DNA from: Streptomyces litmocidini
Lineage (GTDB): Bacteria; Actinomycetota; Actinomycetes; Streptomycetales; Streptomycetaceae
Length of the DNA stretch: 64,000 nucleotides
Direction of reading: 5' to 3'
Assembly: GCF_014649755.1 (NCBI RefSeq)
Contig: NZ_BMTQ01000007.1
Location: 248,001 to 312,000 of the forward strand
Shown here piece after piece: positions 32,704-40,885 of the stretch. The position numbers and the translations under genes are program-made. Below the pieces are notes generated by a model, which did not search any database, was not told the origin of the DNA, and saw only the letters and a list, made by a program, of their open reading frames with translations. Position 1 is the first letter of the stretch, and every line of letters starts with the position of its first letter.

Positions 32704-33128
32704 TGAGCCCCGCGACCGGGGGCGCGGCGGCCCCCGTCGGCATCGTGCTCGTCTCGCACAGCGCGGCGGTCGCGGCGGCGGTCGCCGACCTGGCCCGTGG
32801 TCTCGCGGGCGGCGGTGACCTCGCGCCGGTCCTGCCCGCGGGCGGGACGCCGGACGGTGACCTCGGGACGAGTTCCGAGCTGATCCGCCGGGCCGCGAAG
32901 GCCGTGGACCGGGGGGCCGGGGTCGCGCTCCTCGTCGACCTGGGCAGCGCGGTCCTCACCGTGAAGGCGCTGCTCGCCGAGGGCGACGAACTGCCCGAGG
33001 GCTCCCGCCTGGTGGACGCGCCGTTCGTCGAGGGCGCGGTGGCCGCGCTGGTGACGGCGAGCGCCGGCGGGGATCTCGACGCGGTGGTGGCGGCGGCCTC
33101 GGAGGCGTACGCCTACCGCAAGGAGTGA
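32703..33128 (+). CDS. dhaM: Dihydroxyacetone kinase phosphotransfer subunit M (EIIA-like)
   Basis: A 141-residue PTS EIIA-mannose-type domain. GIVLVSHSAAVAAAVADLA holds the active-site His (HS near residue 18), and GTSSELIRRAAKAVDRGAGV and LVDLGSAVLTVKALL follow. There is no fused HPr or EI domain, unlike E. coli DhaM, so the general PTS must supply phosphate. The start overlaps the dhaL stop; GTG 32700 is an alternative. Confidence 0.92.
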   Translation: MSPATGGAAAPVGIVLVSHSAAVAAAVADLARGLAGGGDLAPVLPAGGTPDGDLGTSSELIRRAAKAVDRGAGVALLVDLGSAVLTVKALLAEGDELPEGSRLVDAPFVEGAVAALVTASAGGDLDAVVAAASEAYAYRKE

Positions 33129-33217
33129 CCGGGGGGATCGAGTGCGCGGAGTGACGGGAGGGACGCGACGCGTGGTGGCCGTGTTGTGATCCAGCAGGTC
33201 AACCCACTAATGTCGCA

Positions 33218-33400
33218 GAGCCTTGGTGTACGGGAAACCGGTGCAGTACCGGTGCGGCCCTCGCCACTGTGATCGGGAGGTCCGGCTCCACCCCCGGGGG
33301 GAACACCCCGGGGAAGCCACTGGACCGTCGTGGGAGACCGCGGCGGTGTGGGAAGGCGGAGTCGGGCCGCATGACCGTCAGCCAGGAGACCGGCCAGGGT
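33218..33400 (+). ncRNA. Cobalamin riboswitch
   Basis: The leader of cbiM holds the conserved elements in order: GGTGTACGGGAAACCGGTGC (~33225), GCCCTCGCCACTGTGA (~33256), AAGCCACTGG (~33314), GGGAAGGCGG (~33349) and the B12 box AGCCAGGAGACCGGCC at 33380-33395. It should lower expression of the cobalt transporter when adenosylcobalamin is plentiful. The cbiM start is 46 bases past the B12 box. Confidence 0.95.
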
Positions 33401-33423
33401 GCGTTGTCCATCCACGAGGTGCT

Positions 33424-33436
33424 GGAGAGGGTCTCC
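33424..33436 (+). promoter_or_regulatory. Hairpin covering the cbiM ribosome site
   Basis: GGAGA (33424-33428) pairs with TCTCC (33432-33436) around GGG. The 5' arm is the only Shine-Dalgarno-like sequence before ATG 33442. Sequestration would fit translational control by the riboswitch. Confidence 0.55.
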
Positions 33437-33441
33437 CGATC

Positions 33442-34140
33442 ATGCATATAGCCGAGGGGTATCTGCCCCCTGCGCACGCCGCCGCCTGGGGCGTCGCGGC
33501 CGCTCCGTTCGTCGTCCACGGGGTGCGCGCGCTGACCCGCGAGGTGCGGTCGAACCCCGAATCCACTCTGCTGCTCGGCGCCTCCGGTGCCTTCACCTTC
33601 GTCCTGTCGGCACTCAAGTTGCCTTCGGTCACCGGCAGTTGTTCGCACCCGACCGGTACGGGGCTCGGCGCGATCCTGTTCCGGCCGCCGATCATGGCGG
33701 TCCTCGGGACGATCACCCTGCTCTTCCAGGCCCTGCTGCTCGCCCACGGCGGGCTGACCACGCTCGGCGCGAACGCCTTCTCCATGGCGATCGTCGGCCC
33801 CTGGGCGGGGTACGGGACGTACCGGCTGCTGCGGCGGTTCGGCGCGCCCCTGATGGTGGCCGTCTTCTTCGGCGCGTTCGTCGCCGACCTGTCCACGTAC
33901 TGCGTCACCAGCGTGCAGCTGGCCCTGGCGTTCCCCGACCCCGGCAGTGGCGTGCCCGGCGCGCTGGCCAAGTTCGGCGGGATCTTCGCCGTGACCCAGA
34001 TTCCGCTGGCGGTGAGCGAGGGCCTGCTCACGGTGCTCGTGATGCGGCTGCTCACCCAGTCCAGCAAGGGCGAGCTGACGCGCCTCGGCGTCCTCGACCG
34101 GCCGCGGGCGGAGCGGCCCGAGGAGGTGGCCGCGCGATGA
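33442..34140 (+). CDS. cbiM: Cobalt ECF transporter S component CbiM
   Basis: A 232-residue substrate-binding membrane protein. The extreme N-terminus MHIAEGYLPP is diagnostic: Met1 and His2 coordinate Co2+ in this family. Six or seven helices follow, with GSCSHPTGTGLGAILF (second metal-binding His) and HGGLTTLGANAFSMAIVGPW. ATG 33442 is fixed by the invariant MHI start. It works with CbiN, CbiQ and CbiO encoded downstream. Confidence 0.96.
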   Translation: MHIAEGYLPPAHAAAWGVAAAPFVVHGVRALTREVRSNPESTLLLGASGAFTFVLSALKLPSVTGSCSHPTGTGLGAILFRPPIMAVLGTITLLFQALLLAHGGLTTLGANAFSMAIVGPWAGYGTYRLLRRFGAPLMVAVFFGAFVADLSTYCVTSVQLALAFPDPGSGVPGALAKFGGIFAVTQIPLAVSEGLLTVLVMRLLTQSSKGELTRLGVLDRPRAERPEEVAAR

Positions 34141-34871
34141 GCCGGAACGCGAAGGTCAACACCCTGCTGCTGCTCGTCGTCGCCGCGCTCGCGGTCCTGC
34201 CGCTCGCGCTGGGCCTCGGCGACCACAAGGAGCAGCCGTTCGCCGGGTCGGACGGGGAGGCGGAGACCGCGATCACGGAGCTCCGGCCGGACTACGAGCC
34301 GTGGTTCAGCCCGCTGTACGAGCCGCCGTCCGGCGAGATCGAGTCGGCGCTCTTCGCCCTCCAGGCGGCGATCGGCGCCGGGGTCCTGGCGTACTACTTC
34401 GGCCTGCGGCGCGGCCGCCGGCAGGGCGCGGCCCGCGCCGAGGCCGAGGCGGCGGGGACGAAGGGCGCGGCGGAGGAGGGCGACCCCGTCGGGGGCGGTG
34501 GTTCCGACGGGGCGCGGGGCGGGCCTGGCGCCGACGCCGCGAGCGGTGGGGCGGCCTCCGTCGACGCGAGCGGTCGAGCGGCCTCCACCGGTCCGAGTGC
34601 CGGGGGCGGCGCGGGTGCCGGGGCGGGGACGGGTGCCGGCGGAGCCGGGGCCGCCGGCGGCGGCGCCCGGGCGGATTCCGGCGCTCCGAGCGGCGGCGCC
34701 GGATCCGTCGTCCCGGGTCCCGGCGCCCCGGGCGCCGGCTCGGCTCCCCGTGGCACCGGTGCCCGCGCCGCCGACCTCGGCGCCCCGGGTCCCGGGGCCG
34801 GGGCCGGTGGCGGTGGGGCGGAGGCCCCCTCCGGTGACGGCTCCGTGCCGTTCGACGGCACGGGCGCGTAG
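34137..34871 (+). CDS. cbiN: Cobalt ECF transporter accessory protein CbiN with long low-complexity tail
   Basis: The first ~100 residues are CbiN: helix 1 (VNTLLLLVVAALAVLPLALG), a loop with FAGSDGEAETAI and YEPWFSPLYEPPSGEIES, then helix 2 (ALFALQAAIGAGVLAYYFGL). Normal CbiN ends near residue 100. Here another ~140 residues of Gly/Ala/Pro/Ser follow, without predicted structure, for a total of 244. ATG 34137 overlaps the CbiM stop. CbiN stabilises metal loading of CbiM; the tail would lie in the cytoplasm and its role is unknown. Confidence 0.92.
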   Translation: MSRNAKVNTLLLLVVAALAVLPLALGLGDHKEQPFAGSDGEAETAITELRPDYEPWFSPLYEPPSGEIESALFALQAAIGAGVLAYYFGLRRGRRQGAARAEAEAAGTKGAAEEGDPVGGGGSDGARGGPGADAASGGAASVDASGRAASTGPSAGGGAGAGAGTGAGGAGAAGGGARADSGAPSGGAGSVVPGPGAPGAGSAPRGTGARAADLGAPGPGAGAGGGGAEAPSGDGSVPFDGTGA

Positions 34872-34876
34872 CACCG

Positions 34877-35626
34877 ATGCTGCCGATCGACGCGGCGGCG
34901 CACAGCAGTCGCTGGCGCCGCCGCCATCCCGTGGAGAAGGCCGCCCTCGGCTTCGGCCTGACGCTGTGCGCCGTGTCCCTGCCGCCGTGGCCGGGCGCCG
35001 TGCTCGTGGCGGCGGCCACGCTCGCGGTGCTGCTCGGTCCGGCCGGCGTGCCGGGTCGTCAGCTGTGGCGGGCGTTCCGCATCCCGCTCGGTTTCTGTGT
35101 CACGGGCGCCGTTCCGCTGCTCTTCGAGGTGGGCGGTGCGCGCGGGCCCGTGGCCCTCGCGCCCGGCGGTCCCGCGCACGCGGGCGAGCTGCTCCTCCGG
35201 ACCGCCTCGGCCTCGCTGGGGGTGCTGCTCTTCGCCTTCACGACGCCGGTGTCCGACGTGCTGCCCCGGCTCGTCCGGGCGGGCGTCCCGGCGCCCGTGG
35301 TGGACGTGGCGCTCGTGATGTACCGGATCATCTTCCTGCTGCTCGACTCGCTGGCGAAGATCCGGCAGGCCCAGGCGGCCCGGCTCGGACACACCTCCCG
35401 GGCCGCGACCTGGCGTTCGCTGGCGGGCCTCGGCGCGACGACGTTCGTGCGGGCCTTCGACCGGGCGCAGCGCCTGCAGTCGGGGCTCGCCGGGCGCGGT
35501 TACGACGGGACGCTGCGGGTCCTGGTGCCGTCCTGCGCGGTCTCCCGGCGGTTCCTCACGGCGACGGGCGTGCTCCTCGCGGGGCTCGTCGCCCTCACCC
35601 TCGTACTGGAAAGGTTCCTTCCGTGA
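34877..35626 (+). CDS. cbiQ: Cobalt ECF transporter T component CbiQ
   Basis: A 249-residue transmembrane coupling protein with about five helices. It starts LPIDAAAHSSRWRRRHPVEK. The cytoplasmic coupling helices are IRQAQAARLGHTSR (ARLG type) and RAQRLQSGLAGRGYDG (the ARG signature), which contact CbiO. It begins five bases after cbiN. Confidence 0.93.
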   Translation: MLPIDAAAHSSRWRRRHPVEKAALGFGLTLCAVSLPPWPGAVLVAAATLAVLLGPAGVPGRQLWRAFRIPLGFCVTGAVPLLFEVGGARGPVALAPGGPAHAGELLLRTASASLGVLLFAFTTPVSDVLPRLVRAGVPAPVVDVALVMYRIIFLLLDSLAKIRQAQAARLGHTSRAATWRSLAGLGATTFVRAFDRAQRLQSGLAGRGYDGTLRVLVPSCAVSRRFLTATGVLLAGLVALTLVLERFLP

Positions 35627-36495
35627 CGTCTCCGACGCCGACGAAGCCCGTCGTGGAGCTGGTGAAGGCGGGTTTCGCCTACGAGGACGGGCCCGCCGTC
35701 CTGTCGGGCGTGGACTTCTCGGTGGCGGAAGGGCGCGCGATCGCGCTCCTCGGCCGCAACGGCAGCGGCAAGACGACGCTGCTGCGGCTCCTCAGCGGGG
35801 GGCTGCGGTGCGGGAGCGGGTCGCTGCTCCTGGACGGGGCCGAGGTGGCGTACGACCGGAAGGGGCTGACCCGGCTGCGGACCACCGTGCAGCTGGTCGT
35901 GCAGGATCCTGACGACCAGCTGTTCGCGGCCTCGGTCGGCCAGGACGTGTCGTTCGGTCCGACGAACCTGGGGCTGCCGGAGGAGGAGGTGCGGCTCCGG
36001 GTGCGGGAGGCCCTGGAGGCGCTGGACATCGTGGCCCTGGAGGACAGGCCGACGCACCTGCTGTCGTACGGGCAGCGGAAGCGGGCCGCGATCGCGGGCG
36101 CCGTGGCGATGCGGCCCCGGGTGCTGATCATGGACGAGCCGACGGCCGGGCTCGACCCGCACGGGCAGGAGCGGCTGCTCGACGCCCTCGCCCGGCTGCG
36201 GGAGACGGGGACGACGGTGGTGATGGCGACCCACGACGTGGACCTGGCGCTGCGCTGGGCCGACGAGGCCGCGGTGCTCTCCCCCGCCGGCCTGCGCACC
36301 GGTCCGGTCGCCGGGCTCCTCGCGGACGACGACCTGCTGGCCGCGGCGCGGCTGCGCCGGCCGTGGGGCACGTCGGTGGCCCGTCTCCTGCGGGCGCACG
36401 GTCTGCTGGGCGCGGGCGGGGCGGAGCCCCGGACGCCGGAGGACCTGGACGCGTGGCTCGCGGCCGGGGCGGCCGGGCCCCGCGGCTCCTCCTGA
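35623..36495 (+). CDS. cbiO: Cobalt ECF transporter ATPase CbiO
   Basis: A 290-residue ABC ATPase. Walker A LLGRNGSGKTT (~43-53), Q-loop VVQDPDDQLFAASVGQDVSF, signature LSYGQRKRAAIAGAVA, Walker B VLIMDEPTAGLDPHGQ and H-loop ATHDVD are all present. 'LSYGQ' in place of LSGGQ is normal for CbiO. GTG 35623 overlaps the cbiQ stop. A C-terminal ~60 residues after the ATPase fold contains no known domain. Confidence 0.95.
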   Translation: MTSPTPTKPVVELVKAGFAYEDGPAVLSGVDFSVAEGRAIALLGRNGSGKTTLLRLLSGGLRCGSGSLLLDGAEVAYDRKGLTRLRTTVQLVVQDPDDQLFAASVGQDVSFGPTNLGLPEEEVRLRVREALEALDIVALEDRPTHLLSYGQRKRAAIAGAVAMRPRVLIMDEPTAGLDPHGQERLLDALARLRETGTTVVMATHDVDLALRWADEAAVLSPAGLRTGPVAGLLADDDLLAAARLRRPWGTSVARLLRAHGLLGAGGAEPRTPEDLDAWLAAGAAGPRGSS

Positions 36496-36544
36496 GGGCC
36501 TGCCCGGACCTTTGCTACCGAGTAGTAGACATCACTCCCGGATT

Positions 36545-36566
36545 CTTCTGCAACTAGTTGCAGAAG
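36545..36566. promoter_or_regulatory. Perfect 22-bp palindrome, likely PadR operator
   Basis: Each half is CTTCTGCAACT or its complement, centred on an AG step between 36555 and 36556. It sits 57 bp upstream of the FadH-like gene in an AT-rich promoter region. The adjacent PadR regulator (38691) is the natural candidate to bind it. Confidence 0.7.
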
Positions 36567-36622
36567 ACGCGCGGGGTCGCCTAGAACTGAGGTCGACGAC
36601 CCCTGCGCGAGGAGGCGCCCCC

Positions 36623-38644
36623 ATGACCCCGACCCCGTACCCGCACCTGCTGAGCCCGCTCGACCTCGGGTTCACCACCCTGCCCAACCGGGTGATCATG
36701 GGGTCGATGCACGTCGGCCTGGAGGAGACCGAGCACGGCTTCGAGCGCATGGCCGCCTTCTACGCCGAGCGCGCCCGCGGCGGCGTGGGGCTCATCGTCA
36801 CCGGCGGCATCGCCCCCAACGAGGCCGGCCGCCCCTGGGACGGCGGGGCCAAGCTGACCACGGCCGAGGAGGTCGCCGAGCACCGGCTGATCACCGACGC
36901 CGTGCACGCCGAGGGCGGCCGGATCGCGATGCAGATCCTGCACTTCGGCCGCTACGCCTACCACCCCGGTCTCGTCGGCCCCAGCCCGATCAAGGCGCCC
37001 ATCAGCCCCTTCGTACCGAACGAGCTGACCGACGCCGAGGTCGAGCAGACCGTCGAGGACTACGCGCGCTGCGCCGAACTGGCCAAGGAGGCCGGATACG
37101 ACGGCGTCGAGGTGATGGGCTCCGAGGGCTACCTCATCAACGAGTTCATCGCCTCCGCCACCAACCGGCGCACCGACCGCTGGGGCGGCTCGTACGAGAA
37201 CCGGGTCCGCTTCCCGCTGGAGATCGTCCGCCGGATCCGCGAGCGCGTCGGCGAGGACTTCATCCTCGTCTACCGCCTCTCCATGCTGGACCTCGTCCCC
37301 GGCGGCTCCACCCTCGACGAGGTGATCTCCCTCGCCAAGGAGATCGAGGCCGCCGGCGCCACCCTCATCAACACCGGCATCGGCTGGCACGAGGCGCGCA
37401 TCCCCACCATCGCCACCTCCGTGCCGCGCGGCGCCTACACCTGGGTGACGAAGAAGCTGATGGGCGCGGTCTCCGTGCCGCTCGTCACCTCCAACCGCAT
37501 CAACACCCCCGAGGTCGCCGAGGAGATCCTCGCCGACGGCCGCGCCGACCTGGTATCGCTGGCCCGTCCCTTCCTCGCCGACCCCGCCTTCGTCGCCAAG
37601 GCGACGGCCGGCCGCGCCGACACCATCAACACCTGCATCGGCTGCAACCAGGCCTGCCTGGACCACACCTTCAACCTGAAGATCACCTCCTGCCTGGTCA
37701 ACCCGCGCGCCTGCCACGAGACCGAGCTGGTCCTCTCCCCCACCCGCCTCGCCAAGCGCGTCGCCGTCGTCGGCGCGGGCCCGGCCGGACTCTCCTGCGC
37801 GGTGTCGGCGGCCGAGCGCGGCCACTCCGTCACCCTCTTCGACGGTGCCGCCGAGATCGGCGGCCAGCTCAACATCGCCAAGCGGGTGCCGGGCAAGGAG
37901 GAGTTCGACGAGACGCTGCGCTACTTCCGCGTGCAGCTCGCCGAGCACGGCATCGACGTCCGCCTGAACACGTACGTGTCCGCCGCCGACCTGGAGGAGT
38001 ACGACGAGGTCGTCGTCGCCACCGGCGTCACCCCCCGCACGCCGGGGATCGCGGGCGAGGACCACCCGAGCGTCCTCAGCTACCTCGACGTGCTGCGGGA
38101 CGGCGCCCCCGTCGGGGACCGGGTCGCGATCATCGGCGCGGGCGGCATCGGCTTCGACGTCGCCGAGTTCCTCACGGACGGCGGCGAGGGCGCGAGCCAG
38201 GACCCCGAGACGTACTTCCGCCAGTGGGGCGTCGACACCTCCTACGAGAACCGGGGCGGACTGCGCGCGCCCGAGCGGAACGCGCCGCCGCGCCAGGTGC
38301 ACCTGCTCCAGCGCAAGACCACCAAGGTCGGCGCGGGCCTCGGCAAGACGACCGGCTGGATCCACCGCACCGAGCTCAAGCACCGCGGGGTCACCATGGT
38401 GGCGGGCGTGTCGTACGAGCGGATCGACGACGCCGGCCTGCACGTCACGATCGACGGCGAGCCGCAGCTGCTCCCCGTCGACACGGTCGTGCTCTGCGCC
38501 GGGCAGGAGCCGCGCCGCGACCTGTACGAGGAGCTGGTCGCCGCGGGCCGCCCGGCGCACCTCATCGGCGGCGCGGACGTCGCCGCCGAGCTGGACGCGA
38601 AGCGGGCCATCGACCAGGGCACCCGGCTCGCCGCCGCCCTGTGA
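36623..38644 (+). CDS. 2,4-dienoyl-CoA reductase-like FMN/FAD/4Fe-4S oxidoreductase
   Basis: A 673-residue enzyme, the same length as E. coli FadH. The N-terminal OYE-type TIM barrel (~1-335) binds FMN (LLSPLDLGFTTLPNRVIMGS). The 4Fe-4S site is C338-x2-C341-x3-C345-x11-C357. The C-terminal half has an FAD Rossmann motif (VAVVGAGPAGLSCAVSAAER) and an NADPH-binding motif (AIIGAGGIGFDVAEFL). It reduces 2,4-dienoyl-CoA during unsaturated fatty-acid oxidation, or a related enoate. GAGGAGG precedes ATG 36623. Upstream is a perfect palindrome and downstream a PadR regulator. Confidence 0.93.
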   Translation: MTPTPYPHLLSPLDLGFTTLPNRVIMGSMHVGLEETEHGFERMAAFYAERARGGVGLIVTGGIAPNEAGRPWDGGAKLTTAEEVAEHRLITDAVHAEGGRIAMQILHFGRYAYHPGLVGPSPIKAPISPFVPNELTDAEVEQTVEDYARCAELAKEAGYDGVEVMGSEGYLINEFIASATNRRTDRWGGSYENRVRFPLEIVRRIRERVGEDFILVYRLSMLDLVPGGSTLDEVISLAKEIEAAGATLINTGIGWHEARIPTIATSVPRGAYTWVTKKLMGAVSVPLVTSNRINTPEVAEEILADGRADLVSLARPFLADPAFVAKATAGRADTINTCIGCNQACLDHTFNLKITSCLVNPRACHETELVLSPTRLAKRVAVVGAGPAGLSCAVSAAERGHSVTLFDGAAEIGGQLNIAKRVPGKEEFDETLRYFRVQLAEHGIDVRLNTYVSAADLEEYDEVVVATGVTPRTPGIAGEDHPSVLSYLDVLRDGAPVGDRVAIIGAGGIGFDVAEFLTDGGEGASQDPETYFRQWGVDTSYENRGGLRAPERNAPPRQVHLLQRKTTKVGAGLGKTTGWIHRTELKHRGVTMVAGVSYERIDDAGLHVTIDGEPQLLPVDTVVLCAGQEPRRDLYEELVAAGRPAHLIGGADVAAELDAKRAIDQGTRLAAAL

Positions 38645-38690
38645 CGGCCGCTCCGTGATCACCGTGGCCGGCCGAACCTAGGATGCGAGC

Positions 38691-39230
38691 ATGTCCCTCC
38701 CGCACGCGATCCTCACCGCGCTGCTCGAAAAGCCGTCCTCCGGCCTCGAACTGACGCGCCGCTTCGACAAGTCGATCGGCTACTTCTGGTCGGCCACGCA
38801 CCAGCAGATCTACCGCGAGCTCGGAAAGCTGGAGCGGGCGGGGCACATCCGCGCCCTGCCCGCCCCGGTGCCCGCGCGGGGACAGAAGAAGGAGTACGAG
38901 GTGCTGCCCGCGGGCCGGGCGGAGCTGAGCGACTGGGTCGCGAGGTCCGAGGACCCGAAGCCGCTCCGGTCCGCGCTGCTGCTGCGGATGCGGGCCGCGG
39001 CGATGGTCGGGACGGCGGGGCTGCGGGCCGAACTCTCGCGCCACCTGGCCCTGCACCGGGCCCAGCTGGACGAGTACCTCGCGATCGAGGCGCGGGACTT
39101 CCCGGCGGAACGCCGCCGCACCGAACCGGACCGGCTGCAGCACCTCGTCCTGCGGGGCGGGGTCGAGCTGGAGCGGTTCTGGGTGGAATGGCTGACGAGC
39201 GCCCTGACGGAACTGGGCCCGGAGCGGTAG
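38691..39230 (+). CDS. PadR-family transcriptional regulator
   Basis: A 179-residue protein. The winged helix (~1-85) starts LPHAILTALLEKPSSGLELT and includes FWSATHQQIYRELGKLERAG and the wing ARGQKKEYEVLPAGRAEL. A C-terminal helical dimerisation domain (~95-175) follows (Vir_C type). It lies 46 bp after the FadH-like gene in the same direction, and probably represses it through the palindrome at 36545 until an aromatic or enoate ligand is bound. Confidence 0.9.
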   Translation: MSLPHAILTALLEKPSSGLELTRRFDKSIGYFWSATHQQIYRELGKLERAGHIRALPAPVPARGQKKEYEVLPAGRAELSDWVARSEDPKPLRSALLLRMRAAAMVGTAGLRAELSRHLALHRAQLDEYLAIEARDFPAERRRTEPDRLQHLVLRGGVELERFWVEWLTSALTELGPER

Positions 39231-39391
39231 CCCGCACCCGGCGGGCCTGCGCGCCGCCCCCGCACGCGTGAGCTCGCGCCCCCGGGGGGGGGCGTCCACC
39301 CCGTCGAGTGCCTGTGGCTCGACGCACGCGACGGCGCACGCACCGACGTGGATACTGGGCAGTCGTAGGTCCACGACACGAAGGGGCGAGT

Positions 39392-40786
39392 ATGGCCGAC
39401 GACTTGGAGCGCCGCGCGACACGTCACGCGGTGGTCATCGGGGGAAGTCTCGCTGGACTGCTTGCCGCTCGGGTACTCGCCGAGCACGCCGAGAAGGTGA
39501 CGGTCGTCGAGCGCGACCGCTACCCGGAGGGGCCCGAGGCCCGGCCGGGCGTCCCGCAGGGCCGGCACCTGCACGTGCTCATCGCGGGCGGCCAGGAGGC
39601 GTACGACGAACTGCTCCCGGGATTCATGGAGGAGCTGCGGGAGCTCGGCGCGCCCAAGGTGGGCGTGCCCGAGGACATGGTGCAGTGGCAGAACGGCAGG
39701 TGGATGCAGCGGTGGCCCGCCACCGTCCACTTCTACTCGGGCTCGCGCCCGCAGCTCGAATGGCTGGTGCGACAGCGGGTGCTCGCCGACCCCCGGATCG
39801 AACTGGTCGAGGGCCACGAGACGGTGGGCCTGGTCGGCGACTCCTCGCGGGTCCGCGGAGTCCGGCTGCGGGAGCGCGGCGCGGGCGCCGGGAAGGAGAA
39901 CCGCGTCCTGGAGGCCGATCTGGTCGTCGACGCCTCCGGCAGGTCGACGAAGGCGGCGGACTGGCTGGCCGCGATCGGTGCCGAGGCACCGCACGAGGAG
40001 ACCATCGACACCGGCCTCGCCTACAGCACCCGGGTCTACCGCGCCCCGGAGGGGGCACTGGACAGCGACGCCACGGGCTACTTCATCGTGCCCAACCCCG
40101 AGCAGGAGTACGGGGCCGTCGTGCTGCCCGTCGGCGACGGGACGCACCTCGTGACCCTCTCGGGGCTCCGGGGCAGCGAACCGCCCACGGAGGAGGGGGC
40201 GTTCGAGGAGTACGCGAAGCGGATGCCGCACCCGCTGATCAGCGAGTGGCTGGCGCGGGCGGAGCCGGTGTCCCCGGTGTACGGCTTCCGCAGGACCGCC
40301 AACGTCCGCCGTCGGTACGACCGTCCGGGCCGCCGCCCGGCCGGTTTCCTCGCCACCGGCGACGCGCTCTGCGCCTTCAACCCGGTCTACGGACAGGGCA
40401 TGGCGGTGGCGGCGATCTCCGCCGTCGCCCTGCGCCGGGCCCTCGCCGACCCGAAGCGCACTCCGACGACCCGGCGGGTGCAGCGCGCGGTCCTCGACGC
40501 CTCCCGGCAGGCGTGGGACGTCTCGACGGGCGCCGACAAGAAGATGCCCGGTGCCGTCGGCGGCGCGGACGTCCCCAGCGTGCTGGACAAGGCGGTCGGC
40601 TGGTACATGGGCCGGCTGCAGGAGCGGGCGGCGGGCGACCCGGTCGTCGGCGCGGCCTTCCGCAAGGCGATCACCCTCACCCACCCGATGACGGTCCTGT
40701 TCGCCCCCGCCGTGGCCCGGGCGGTGCTCTTCGGCCCGATCCACGAGACGCCGGCCGAACCGCCGCTGCGCCGTACGGAGGGCTGA
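39392..40786 (+). CDS. FAD-dependent monooxygenase-like oxidoreductase
   Basis: A 464-residue flavoprotein of the tryptophan-halogenase/geranylgeranyl-reductase superfamily. The FAD motif at the start is AVVIGGSLAGLLAARVLAE (G-G-S-x-x-G variant), then DLVVDASGRSTKAADWL (DG-type motif) and FLATGDALCAFNPVYGQGM (GD motif). ATG 39392 has AAGGGGCG upstream. The halogenase-specific Lys motif is absent. It is a single gene ending at a terminator (40788). Substrate is unknown. Confidence 0.85.
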   Translation: MADDLERRATRHAVVIGGSLAGLLAARVLAEHAEKVTVVERDRYPEGPEARPGVPQGRHLHVLIAGGQEAYDELLPGFMEELRELGAPKVGVPEDMVQWQNGRWMQRWPATVHFYSGSRPQLEWLVRQRVLADPRIELVEGHETVGLVGDSSRVRGVRLRERGAGAGKENRVLEADLVVDASGRSTKAADWLAAIGAEAPHEETIDTGLAYSTRVYRAPEGALDSDATGYFIVPNPEQEYGAVVLPVGDGTHLVTLSGLRGSEPPTEEGAFEEYAKRMPHPLISEWLARAEPVSPVYGFRRTANVRRRYDRPGRRPAGFLATGDALCAFNPVYGQGMAVAAISAVALRRALADPKRTPTTRRVQRAVLDASRQAWDVSTGADKKMPGAVGGADVPSVLDKAVGWYMGRLQERAAGDPVVGAAFRKAITLTHPMTVLFAPAVARAVLFGPIHETPAEPPLRRTEG

Positions 40787-40787
40787 C

Positions 40788-40828
40788 GGCACGAGGGGCG
40801 GCGGTGGACCCCCGTCGCCCCTCGTGCC
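40788..40828. terminator. Bidirectional terminator hairpin
   Basis: GGCACGAGGGGCG (40788-40800) pairs perfectly with CGCCCCTCGTGCC (40816-40828). It overlaps the stop region of the FAD oxidoreductase and separates it from the convergent DUF2252 gene. Confidence 0.75.
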
Positions 40829-40885
40829 GGCTCACGTGCGGCCGGGGTGGGGGTCCCACCGCCCGTGGCCTCCGCCCGGAGCAGT

